From positions 160,169 through 224,168 of the forward strand of contig JANDJZ010000023.1 in assembly GCA_027943245.1 (NCBI GenBank): a DNA stretch of 64,000 nt, in the 5' to 3' direction. Shown piece after piece: positions 50,440 to 60,213 of this stretch. The notes beneath the pieces were generated by a model. That model did not search any database. It had not been told where the DNA came from and saw only the letters and a program-made list of their open reading frames with translations. Source of the stretch: Acanthamoeba sp. SK_2022b (Eukaryota; Discosea; Longamoebia; Acanthamoebidae). The first letter of the stretch is position 1; every line of letters begins with the position of its first letter. Made by a program: the position numbers and the translations under genes.

Positions 50440-50868
50440 ATGCTTGCTCTCCTTGAACGCTTCCTGTCGCCGGTACAGCTCACGGCGTTAGGGCTGATCC
50501 TGCTCGTGATTGAGGCCTTCCACGCCTACGCGCACGCCAACGTGCTCCTACGACTGCAGCCGCCCACACTCGAGCAGCTCAAGGCTCGGAGGTACTACTT
50601 CGTGTTCGACATGGCCACGCCGCTCATGTCCTACGCTCTGCACGAGAGCTGGGGGGCCTTCGTGCTCGTGCACGCCCTGGCCCATCTTTACTACGTCCTC
50701 GCGTGGAACCGCGGACACTACGCGGTGAGGATACGCGACTGGAGCGTGCGCGAGTACAAGGGACCCCGCTTCACTGTGGACTTTGCGCTCACCACCTTCG
50801 ACATTGCCGTGCACCTCCTCACTGTCCTCGCCCTCTTCCGCACCTTCGTAGCTCCGGTCCTCTTTTGA
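50440..50868 (+). CDS. Small multi-pass membrane protein, unknown
   Basis: A single-exon frame of about 142 codons from ATG at 50440 to TGA at 50866-50868; the frame stays open upstream to a TTG at 50350, so an upstream exon cannot be excluded. Three to four hydrophobic segments: LTALGLILLVIEAFHAYAHA, YYFVFDMATPLMSYALHE, AFVLVHALAHLYYVLAW and FDIAVHLLTVLALFRTFVAP. His residues cluster in or near the helices (HAYAH, HALAH). No family recognised. It sits between the myotubularin and GGPP synthase genes on the same strand, but with its own spacing, and need not be related to them. Confidence 0.6.
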   Translation: MLALLERFLSPVQLTALGLILLVIEAFHAYAHANVLLRLQPPTLEQLKARRYYFVFDMATPLMSYALHESWGAFVLVHALAHLYYVLAWNRGHYAVRIRDWSVREYKGPRFTVDFALTTFDIAVHLLTVLALFRTFVAPVLF

Positions 50869-51054
50869 GGCTGGGGCATCCTATGAGCCAGTAAAAACAA
50901 AGACCGCTCCGTGATTTCCTCCTTTGTTTCTTTTCCGCGATCCAAGAAAAGAGAAAAGCAATCACCCGAGCAAGCCGCACACACACACAAAACGCACACG
51001 TGTGCAAACACACGACGCAAACAATCTTATCAGCACAACACCACACGCCTGCCA

Positions 51055-52761
51055 ATGGACGGCAAACCTACCCTCAGCTACAGTTCGAAAGAGGTTCATT
51101 GATGCCATTCTGGGCAGCACTCTTGCGCTGAAAATGAAAATCATTTATAATTCCTTTCTTTTGTGTGCAGATCTTGGTGGAGCCGTATGAGTACTTGCTG
51201 CAGGTGCCCGGCAAGGACGTGCGTGGCAAACTGATCGACTCCTTCAATAAGTGGCTACAGATCTCGGACGCCGAGCTGAATCAGATCAAGACCATCGTCT
51301 CCATGCTTCACAACTCCAGTCTTCTGTACTCACGCTTTCCACTTCTTCATCCTCTTGTACGGGGCGTTTATTCCTCGCCTTGTGCAGCATTGACGACATC
51401 GAGGACAATTCAGTGCTCAGACGGGGCCTGCCCGGTAACCATCGCCTCGCGTCCCCCGTCCCGATGCCCACGCCTGTGTGCATCACTGATTGCAATGCCG
51501 TGGGCGCGCAGTGGCCCACAAGGTGTACGGCGTTGCGTCGGCTATCAACTGTGCCAACTACGTCTACTTTGTGGCGCTCCAGCAGTGTGCTTCCATGAAC
51601 AACCCCAAGGCTAGTGCCGTCTTCCTTGGTACGCGCTGCACCCGCATGCACACACGCGCGCGCCATGAATGAGGGTCAAGGGTTGCGGCTTACCGACGTG
51701 GTGGCTGTAGAGGAAATGCTCAACCTCCACCACGGCCAGGGGTTTGACATCTTCTGGCGAGACCACCAGATCTGCCCCACCGAAGAAGAATACAAGAAGA
51801 TGGTCCTCGACAGTACGCCCCGCCCCCTCCCCCTTTGCAGCATTCATTTGATTCATTCGTTCGTCGTCGCCGTCTGTTGCTGATGACAATGTCGGGCGAG
51901 TGTCATCAATAATAATAATAATGAGGTGGCCTTCACTGTGCAGAGACGGGTGGTCTGTTCCGCCTGGCCGTGAAGCTGATCCAGGCCTTCAGCAAAGACG
52001 AACGGTATATCTCTCCTTCTCGTGCTACCCTGAAGACACTCTCACTCAGTTGTCCGCCGAGCGCTAATGTGCTTCGAATGACAGCGACTACATTCCCCTG
52101 GTCAACAAGCTCGCCTACTACTTCCAAGTGCGAGACGACTTCATCAACTTGCAGTCTCAGGACGTAGGCTCACCCCCCCCCCCGCATGATGATTCCAACT
52201 GTGGCGTTGCTGACACGCTACGCGTCGACACCGCACGACGCGACCAGTTCATGGATAACAAGGGGTATTGCGAGGATATCACGGAGGGCAAGTTCTCCTT
52301 CCCCATCATACACTCCATCCGCGCTGTGCCGCACGACCACAGGCTCCTCTCCATCCTCAAGCAGCGCACCAACGGTACGCGGTGTATCGCGACGTGACCC
52401 GCGCCATTTCGCTGTGTCTCTATCTCAACGCCCGCCGCCTGCGTGCGCGCGCGTGGCCAGACGTGGAGCTCAAAAAGTACGCGGTCAAGTACATGGAGCA
52501 GACCGGCTCGTTTGAGTACACCCGGAACATCCTCAAGGCACTTCTCCCCTCTCCACCACAAGTCGCGTGGCCCTACACGGACGGCATCATGGGTCACTTC
52601 GTCGATGGGAGGAGCCCCTCCCCAGTGTGAGCGCTAACTCTCGTGCCGGGTTGTGACCGCTGCAGGGCCTGCACGAGGACATCGTTCAGGAAATCGACAG
52701 GCTGGGCGGCAACGACCTCCTCATGAAGATTGTAGAGCTCCTGGCTCAGTACAAGGTGTAG
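51055..52761 (+). CDS. Geranylgeranyl diphosphate synthase (type III, GGPS1-like)
   Basis: ATG 51055 (MDGKPTLSY), TAG 52759-52761, about eight short introns. After exon joining it follows animal/fungal GGPS1 closely: [44 protein letters not shown] (first Asp-rich DDxxD motif, about 51395), [76 protein letters not shown] (second Asp-rich motif, about 52130), [18 protein letters not shown] and [16 protein letters not shown]. The enzyme adds isopentenyl diphosphate to make C20 geranylgeranyl diphosphate, used for prenylation of Rho/Rab-type GTPases. A long C run (52168-52179) lies in the intron after SQD. Confidence 0.95.
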
Positions 52762-53086
52762 GTATGCGCATGAGGAGGAGATTGAAAACATAAACCTATT
52801 GGTTGCTGGTGTCTGCTCCGACAGCGCCCACCTTCGGGCCTCAATTTCTTGGGGCGAGTTTGGGCTGGTCGCGTGGTGTCGCCAGCACACCACGCGAAAT
52901 GTCAAAGAAGCAAGCAGAATGTGGGAGCACCACTTCTGCTTTGTGGGGCGACCGCCGTTAGCCCTATCACTTCTCCTAACGCGCAAGCGCCAGATACGGC
53001 TTCCTGCTGGTTCTGGCTTTAGTCTTTCTAGCGACACAACCACAACCAAGACAAGCTAATCTCTTGACTACAACAACACCAACACA
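52762..53086. other. Intergenic spacer
   Basis: 325 bp between the GGPP synthase stop and the next ATG. Contains the 3' end of the synthase transcript and the promoter/leader of the next gene; nothing else identified. Confidence 0.5.
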
Positions 53087-53783
53087 ATGTCCGATGATGC
53101 TGAAGTTGCGCGACTTTTGAGGGCCATGGGCGGCGGTGGCGGCGAGAGCAAGCCGGCTGCCTCCACTACTCACGCCAAGGCCCCAATCAGCCCGCGCGGG
53201 CACACGACCGACCTCGAAGAAAATCTCGAAGGCATGTCCAAAGAGGAGGCCCGCCTGCTCCGGTCGATGCACACCACGACCGGCAAGGCCGCCGCTCCCG
53301 CCGCCGCTCCTGCCAAGAAGTGGGCCGACCCCGTGGCCTCCAAGCCCGTCCCGCCTCGTACGCCCCCCCCCCCCCGTGCTTCTACTCGTCGCTTTCGTTC
53401 TTTTTACTTAGAATTTTTAATTTATTCTAACGGCTCGCTCGTGTAGCGGAGAACGTGGTGCGTGAGGACAGCCACCACCAGACCGCCCCCGCGGCTGCAG
53501 CCCACGCGGAGCCCGTCGTGCAGCAGCGCGAACAGGCGGTAGAGCATCACGCCCGCCCGAACCACCCCGAAGGTGCCTCACTCCTTCCCTGTGTACGGGT
53601 TGAGTGCGGTTAAGTGCGCTGGGCACGTGACTGATGGCCCCGATGCCTCCCCGTGCGCGCACAGAGGAGGCGCTGGCCGAAGTGGTGGCCGACCCGGAGG
53701 CCGTGAAGCGGAAGGAGGAAGAGCAGGCCGCCAAGGAGGCGGCCCGCATGGAACGCCTGCTGGCCAAGAAGTTCATTGTCTAG
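53087..53783 (+). CDS. Small Ala/Pro-rich protein, unknown
   Basis: ATG 53087 (MSDDAEVARLLRAMGGGGGE), TAG 53781-53783. Three exons; the first intron begins GTACG followed by 13 C (53357-53375 region) and the second is about 53570-53665. Two copies of a short element, EVARLLRAMGG and EEARLLRSMHTT, stand 55 residues apart. The middle is Ala/Pro/His-rich and disordered; the end is a charged helix, VKRKEEEQAAKEAARMERLL, then AKKFIV. No family recognised. The repeated RLLR-M element may be a short binding motif. AATAAA follows at 53911. Confidence 0.65.
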
Positions 53784-53910
53784 TCTCCCGCCCAAGCCCA
53801 CCACAAAAGAAACACTGTACAAACTGCAGCTTGCCCTTCCTCTCTTTAGCTCATCTTCATCCTCACCGACGAGCGGCCCTCCACCTGCGGGGCAGTTAGA
53901 ACTGCCTTCA

Positions 53911-53916
53911 AATAAA
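53911..53916 (+). terminator. Poly(A) signal AATAAA
   Basis: AATAAATAAA about 130 nt after the stop of the small Ala/Pro-rich gene. Confidence 0.55.
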
Positions 53917-54039
53917 TAAACTCACGCTTTTGTGCGTAGCTTTTGCTTGGCCTTTGCTTCATTGGTTGGAGGTGCACGTCGTTTGTGCTAGCGGGCCTGC
54001 GGTCGCTGCGTGTGTTGTTCACTCGAAGAGGTAAAGAAG

Positions 54040-55746
54040 ATGAGGGCGTCGCTGTGGTTCTGGGGGCTGGCGGGGCTGCAGCTCTATCTCTTCTGCCCCA
54101 GCAACTGGACCCTTCTCTTCATCTTCGTCTCCTCCGCTGTGTTGGCTCGCCTCCTCCGGTACTTTGTCCTCGACAAATGGCAGTACCAGGTGCCCTCAAC
54201 CATCTCGTAGTGTTGATCTTTTGTCCATCCCTAAAGATTATTTATGAGTACTAATTCATCGCACCACCAACAGGTGCCCTCTGACGGCAGCTGGTGGGTT
54301 GTCATTACGGGCACCTCCTCCGGCTTCGGCCAGCTCGGCGGTGTGTCCCCTGCGCAGTTTGTGTGCGTGGCCACGCGAGTTGCTGACCTGGCGTTGTTGC
54401 CTTGTGGTTGTTGGGGGGGGGCAGCACTCCGGTTGGCGTCGCGAGGCATCAACGTCGTGGCCACGGTCCGTCGGGAGAGCGACGGCGAGGCTCTCCTCAA
54501 GCGCGCCGCCACCGATGACATCCGCAAGTGCGCCCTGCCTCCTCTACACGCACCTCCCCGCTCACCCCATCGCTCAACTGATGCCGTCTTGCGCTCAGGC
54601 GGATCCACGTCGTGCTGATGGACGTGGCCTCTGTCGCCTCGGTGAAGGAAGCAAAGGACCAGGTCAGCGCCAAGCTGCAGGGTATAGCCCCCCTCCGTCG
54701 GAGATCTCGGCTCGCATTAGGGAGGGGCGCCCCATTCACACTCGCCCACTCCTCTCCCCCCTCGATCGTTAGCGGCCAACGGGCTCCTGGTCGGCGTCAT
54801 CAACAACGCGGGCTACTCCGTCTCGGGTCTTCTAGAGTCGGTGCCCCTCGGCAAGTGGAAGAAGGAGTACGACGGTACTACGCGAGACCAGCCCCTCTCT
54901 CCCCCCACGCGCCACCGGGGCCTGTCTCACGTCGCGATCGTCGCCGCCTCTCCCTCTCCCCCACAAAGTGAACGTGTTTGGAGTGGTGGCGGTCACGCAG
55001 GCCTTCCTTCCGCTCCTGAAGAAGGCCGCCAAGCAGGGCGCCTCCCCGCGCGTCGTGTTCGTGAGCAGCGTCGTGGGCAGCGCGGCCATGGCCGAGACTG
55101 CCCCCTACAGCTCCAGCAAGTTTGCCGTGCAGGCCATTGCCGTACGACGACAGCCAATCCCCCCCCCCCAATACTCTGCCTCACGCCTTTTTCTCCACGC
55201 CGTCGCAGGACAGCGCGAGGGTGGAGCTGCGTCGGTATGGCATCAAGGCGGTGGTGATCCAGCCCGGCGCCTTCAATACCGGGTTCTTAGGCCGACTGAT
55301 GACCGACATGAAGCTTAAGGGCTCCGAGGAGGGCGATGAGCTCATCGACCCGGATTTGATGCGCGAGGCCCAGCGGGATTTCGAGGGCAAGGGCGAGGTG
55401 CTGTCCAAGCTCGCCGCCTCCTTCCCTTCCGCCGACCCCGTGGCGGAAGCCATGGAACTCAGGTTTGGGCCCCCCCCTCCCCCTCCTCTTCGTTGTTGGT
55501 GGCCGCCGAGATGCGCACTCACCTGCTTCGCCACTCTACCGCAGCGTGCTGACCAAGATGCCCGAGTCTAAGATCTTCGTGGGCTACGACACGGGGCTGT
55601 ACAAGCTCCTGAGCCTGGCGCCCGACGAGATCGGCGACCTCCTGACGTGGGCCATCATGACGCTCCCCTTCACTCCCTTCATGCGCTCCCTCATCCTCGG
55701 CAAGGGCAGCGCTACCACCACGACCAGCGACAAGAAGCAAGATTGA
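54040..55746 (+). CDS. Membrane-anchored short-chain dehydrogenase/reductase
   Basis: ATG 54040 (MRASLWFWGLAGLQLYLFCP); the first 45 residues are two hydrophobic stretches, an ER-type anchor. The SDR core follows: VVITGTSSGFG (TGxxxGxG cofactor motif, about 54300), INVVATVRRESDG, HVVLMDVASVASV (Asp for adenine), GVINNAGYSVSGLLE (NNAG, about 54800), VVFVSSVVGSAAMA with the catalytic Ser, and YSSSKFAVQAI (YxxxK, about 55105). Then VELRRYGIKAVVIQPGAFNT. TGA 55744-55746. About seven introns, several holding C or G homopolymers. The lay-out matches 17-beta-HSD/retinol-dehydrogenase-like SDRs that reduce or oxidise steroid- or retinoid-like alcohols with NAD(P); substrate unknown. R-R after the second strand (VRRES) favours NADP. 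Confidence 0.88.
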
Positions 55747-55829
55747 AGCCCCTTCCCCCCCTCCTTGTTGCCAACAGTTTTCTGGTGTTGCGTATGACAA
55801 CATCGGCCGCGCCTTCCGCCCAGGCCGGC

Positions 55830-58800
55830 TCAGAACTTGCTGGTCCACGCCTTGGACAGCTCGGCCTGGCAGCGGGCGCAGTTGCACCAAAAATGGTAGA
55901 GCTTGTGCAGGTTCTTGCGTCGCTCGTGCAGGTTCTCCGTCGTGCTGTCGTACCTGGCGACACCGTCACGCCGTTTAGTCGCGTCAGCGAGGCAGGCGCA
56001 CACACGAGCAGGGCAGGTTGGGGTGGACACCAAACCTGTAGAAGAGCTCGTCGTCCTTCTTGATGGGCTTGCCCGCCACGAAGGCGGTGACGTGGCCCGC
56101 CAGGTGCGGGTAGAGGGCCATCACGTTCGGGTCGCAGCTGTGGTTGAGGTAGCTCGCGATCCGATAGAGCGCCGAGCCACGCACCGTCACCTGTTCGTTG
56201 ACGCACGGCTCCAGGTGCACCCCCGTCTCCGCGTCCTCGTCTTCATCATCGCCCACAATCCCCGAGAGGGGGGTTGTCAGTACCAGATTGTGAGGACCGG
56301 GCCTGGTTGGTGGGCGTACCGACGGTCACCTCGTGCTCGTGCTCGTGCTCGTGGTGGTGGTGGTGGTGGTGGTGGTGGTGTTCGCATCCGGGGCCATGCT
56401 CGTGATGCTCGTGCTGCTGGTGGTGATGCCCGCACCCAGGGCCGTGTTGGTGCTGCTCGTGCTCATGATCGTGATCGTGCTGCTGCTGGTGGTGATGCTC
56501 GCAGCCGGGGCCGTGCTCGTGCTGGTGATGATGTCCGCATCCGGTACCGTGCTCATGATGCTCGTGCTCGTGGTGGTGATGATGCTCGCAGCCGGGTCCA
56601 TGCTCGTGGTCGTGATGGTGGTGTCCACAGTCCGGACCATGTTCGTGGTGGTGGTGGTGGTGGTGGTCATGGGCAAACGGTCGTTCGATGACGTCGCCCA
56701 CCACTTTGACCCCCAGCTGGTGGAGCTCCACCGTCATCGTGTTGAGGTTGATGATGGAGAGCAGCCGCATGTAGTTCTTCTCCGTGAGCACTGCTGCGCC
56801 ACAAAAAATTATATTATTATTACCCCAAATTTAATTTAATTAATTTTTCCCAATATAAATTAAGAGTATTTCAATGAACATAAGAAAATCATATTTCGGG
56901 GTGCACGTACGCTCGTGAAGAGCAGGGAAGAGCGTCCGCATCAGCTGGTACCGCTCCTTTTCGTGCTCGGGGAGCACCAGCGGAGACTCGGAGATGTAGG
57001 CCATGTACGTGAGCCTTGTACCCCCCCCCCCAATCCCCACGACACGACCAACAATGTCAGCTCCCTCCCCCTCTCAACCTTCTGAACTGCTGCGCGCTCT
57101 CGAAACTTCATGTGCGGTTATAACACACGCCGCACGCACCTGTCCAGGTCCTCGCTGAAGATGGTGCCGGGCTTGGGCTGGTGGTGCCTCCTGTCGAGGC
57201 TCAGCTTGTTCAAGAGCTTGAGCATCAGCAGCGTCAGCTCCCTGCCTCCGTGGTCGGCTCCCTGTACGCACGCACGCACACACCACATCATACAAATGAG
57301 TGACTCAGGCCCACCGAAGGCCTAGCGTTGAGGAGAAAGGGGGGGGAGGATGTGGGAACACGTGCCTTGTTCTGTGGGAAGGTTTCGAGGTGCTCCGAGA
57401 GGGCGTTGGAGTGGGCGAGGGAGGAGTCGCAGAGCGGCGAGCCCTCGTGGTGGTCGTGCCACGCCTTGTCGCGACATTCGGCGCTGCAGTAGTTCCATCC
57501 GCATCTGCGCAGCGGTAGTGGGACGGGGTGAGCCCTCGCTGCCTCCCGGGAGAGGGAGAGGGAGAGGGAGAGGGAGAGGGAGAGGGAGAGGGAGAGGGAG
57601 AGGGAGAGGGAGAGGGAGGCAGGGCTCGTACTGCTTGATGCACTCGGTTCGTTCGATGGGTGGCAGCTCGGCTCCGAGCTTGCTGACGATCTCCTGCATC
57701 ACATCCGACGTGAGCCTGCCCTTGATCTCCGCCTGCAGTTTAGGGTGGAAGAGGGAGGGGAGGGGAGGATAGAGCGGAGCGAGTCAGAATTGAGGTGCAC
57801 ACTGGGAACTGCGCCGACGATGCCGCGGAGGAGGAGGAGGAGGAGGAGGAGAAGGAGGCTGGCAGCCGGCACCGAAAGCTCGTCATCGGCGAGAAACTCG
57901 ATCTCGGCAAGCGGGCGCAGGCAGTGCTCGCAGTGAGTCGACCTCTGTCCATAACATCCAAGAGCGAGTGTGTCAGTGGTCGTTGAACGTGAGATGTGCG
58001 AATGAGGGGGGGAGGCACCACCTCGTGGTGAGAATCGGCGATGGAGACCAGGGGCTCCTCGACGAACACGATCTCGCCCTCCTGGAAATCCTTGTCGGCG
58101 AACACGCCTCGGCCTCGCGTCTCGTCCGTCTTGGGGTCTTTCGAAGAGCGCACGGAGACGGCGTGATCCTCGGTCAGCTTGGCGTAGAACTCCTTATCCG
58201 CCTGCTCTTCCGCAGCGCACATGCACGACGCAACCCCCCGCCGCCACACGGTGAACGCAAGGCCTCCTCGGATTGGGGAGGGGGAAAGGGAGAAGGCAGC
58301 AGCTGCGGAGACGCACATCGGGCGTGGGCGCCGATCGCGTGACGAACTTCATCTGGGACATGATGGACGCTCGCTTCCACAGCGACTCGACTTCCTCGTC
58401 CTTTTGCTCTGTCCCACAGAAATATTAAATAAAATAAAATAAAAATAAATAAAAATAAAAATAAATAGCAGAGGCGTACCCTTGAGCGAGGCTTGGAAGG
58501 CGTCGCGGGCACTCTCGTACTTTTCCATGGCCAGGTAGGCCAGCCCGATCTGAACGTAGCAACTGGACGAGCACCATGACGATGAACGCACGACACGGCA
58601 CGAACCGCGCACAGTGAGCGCCGAGGCCGAAGCACATGGTGATCGGGAGGCGAAGGAGGGCTGCATGTCCGTGTGTTACACATGCGTACGTTGCTCGCTG
58701 TTCGGATTCGTTGGACCCGCGCAGCATCTTGAGCGCCTTCTGGCTGTCGGCGATGCACGCATCAAAGTCCTGCAAGGCCATGTGAGCCTCTACACCGAGC

Positions 58801-59416
58801 GTCCAGGAAGCAAGTGAGTGCGGGGGCCCTTGTGCACACGCCACCACCACACAAGCGTGTGTGCAGATAGAGAAGCCAACAAGCAACCTGCACGCTCGAT
58901 GTACGGCACGGGATCGCTGGCCACGGCCTGGATGGCTCTGTTGTACTCCTCGACTGCGTCCTGCCACAGGCCCTCTTCGCCCTTCATGCGCGCCTCAAGC
59001 GTCTGGCGGCCAGCGTAAGAGGAGCGAAGGACAAGTCAGCCCCCCCCCCCGGGGGGGGGGCATAAAGGACAAAGGGCAAGGGAAGGCAGTACGTGGAAGC
59101 GAGCAGTCCTTTGCCGTTGATCGATGTCCTGGCTCGACGAGGCATAGCGACAGATCTGCTGTCCCGGAAGTGCGCAATTGGCGAAGATGGGAAAGACGAT
59201 CTGCTGTGATGGCACGTGGCTGGTTCGCGACGTGGCATGCAGGACAGTCCCCAGTCTGCCCACTCGCTTGGCGGTCGATGCAAGATGAAATCGCTTCGCC
59301 GGAATCGATGGTGATGTAGTTCCTCCGAGTACAGAATTTGGTCCATTTCGCAGCAAGAGGCCAGCGCCTGTCGCGCCCTGGCTCGTCCTCTTGAGCGTCA
59401 CTCCTCGGGCAAGCAT
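55830..59416 (-). CDS. TPR-SET-MYND (SMYD-like) protein with His-rich insertion
   Basis: Stop TGA 55830-55832. From the N-terminus: TPR helices [40 protein letters not shown] and [18 protein letters not shown] (58980-58490); SET start [20 protein letters not shown] (about 58110); MYND zinc ligands HCEHCLRPL (about 57930) and [20 protein letters not shown] (about 57490-57430); a His/Cys-rich insertion (56330-56660); SET end [20 protein letters not shown] (about 56130) with the NHSCDPN methyltransferase motif; post-SET Cys [13 protein letters not shown] (about 55880). The catalytic parts look complete, so a lysine methyltransferase is likely. The N-terminus is uncertain: ATG 58987 ([10 protein letters not shown]) gives a minimal protein, but an acceptor CAG and open phase just upstream suggest another exon, whose ATG could be 59416 ([12 protein letters not shown]). 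Confidence 0.78.
56330..56660 (-). repeat. His/Cys-rich coding repeats HEHGPGCxHHH
   Basis: On the minus strand this tract encodes about seven degenerate copies of H-E-H-G-(P/T)-(G/D)-C-(G/E)-H-H-H, flanked by pure His runs. It lies within the SET-MYND gene, just before the last SET segment. Nucleotide composition is (CAC/CAT/GAG) repeats, so it can expand by slippage. Confidence 0.9.
57548..57618. repeat. (GGAGAG)n hexanucleotide microsatellite
   Basis: About 11 copies of GGGAGA within an intron of the SET-MYND gene (CTCTCC on the coding strand, hence pyrimidine-rich). Confidence 0.95.
58424..58468. repeat. (AAATA/AAAT)n AT-rich repeat
   Basis: AT-rich tract of AAATA/AAAT units in an intron of the SET-MYND gene. 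Confidence 0.9.
59040..59060. repeat. C11-G10 perfect palindrome
   Basis: A run of 11 C followed at once by 10 G, lying in a candidate intron of the SET-MYND gene. It may be genuine or an assembly artefact. Confidence 0.9.
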
Positions 59417-60213
59417 CCTCGTTGTGTGGGTTTTTTTTTTACGTTTACAAAAAAAAAAAGCAACGAGGTGGAACTGTGTCATCACGCCTCCGGCTCTGCC
59501 GGTGGGTCGCCAGGGTGTCATCGGCTGCATGGGTGTTGAGGGCCGAAGAACCGCTCTGCAGAGTTTAAGGGCACGTCGAAGAGATGAGCCAGCAGAAACG
59601 AGATGCCATACGCACCAGGGTAGCAGGGCACGCCAGGATGTGAACTCGCTGTGACACATCCAGGATGCTCCCTGACCGCAGTGCCAGTCAAGTTGGGAAT
59701 GGCCGGAACAGAACCGTGTGATCGCGGCTGGTGATCATGTGGGGCAGTGGGTCAGAGGGCCACGATGTGGGGAAAGGGGGATATATCTGTCAAGGGTGTG
59801 GGCCACCTTTCTGTCGACACACGCGAGCTAACTGGGTAATGGGTTTTGGCAAGGCCGAAGCCTACTGGCCCGTACGGGGCCACGCTTGTGGGTTGTACCG
59901 ACAAAGACCCAAGTAACCAGGACTCGGCCACCCCCTCCACATGTCCCTCCCGCCCAACAAGACCCCACCGCCTCCGCTACGCCACCTGCCGCTCCTACCC
60001 TCCACGCACCCTCCCAACGGTACCTCCTGCTCCCAAGTGCCCTTGCTGGGCCGTTGAGAGCGTTGCTTGGCTTGGTGGGGGGAGGGTCAAGATTCTTGAT
60101 GGTAGGATGGATTGATGGATGGATTGGATGGGAGCTCACCACAAATCTCCGCAGACACACAGCAAGACACCCACTCCCTTCCCCCGCTCCCTCCTCCGCC
60201 CACTCTCTTTTCG
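59417..60213. other. Intergenic region, divergent
   Basis: About 800 bp, the longest gene-poor stretch here. Near 59430-59460 a T12 run and an A11 run flank CGTTTAC, forming an inverted T/A pair. Imperfect GATTGATGGATG repeats lie at 60106-60130. Open frames cross it but none shows splice-consistent or family-like protein; it probably holds the promoters of the SET-MYND gene and the Q-rich gene. Confidence 0.5.

Noticed and set aside
56326..56839. Thr/Met-rich and Val-rich frames overlapping the His-rich tract
   Set aside because: Only the frame giving His/Cys repeats joins by splicing to the SET and MYND exons.
59731..59916. Open frame with CQGCGPPFC, at first sight like a zinc knuckle
   Set aside because: Short, in a gene-poor spacer, no splice-consistent extension and no family-like sequence on either side.
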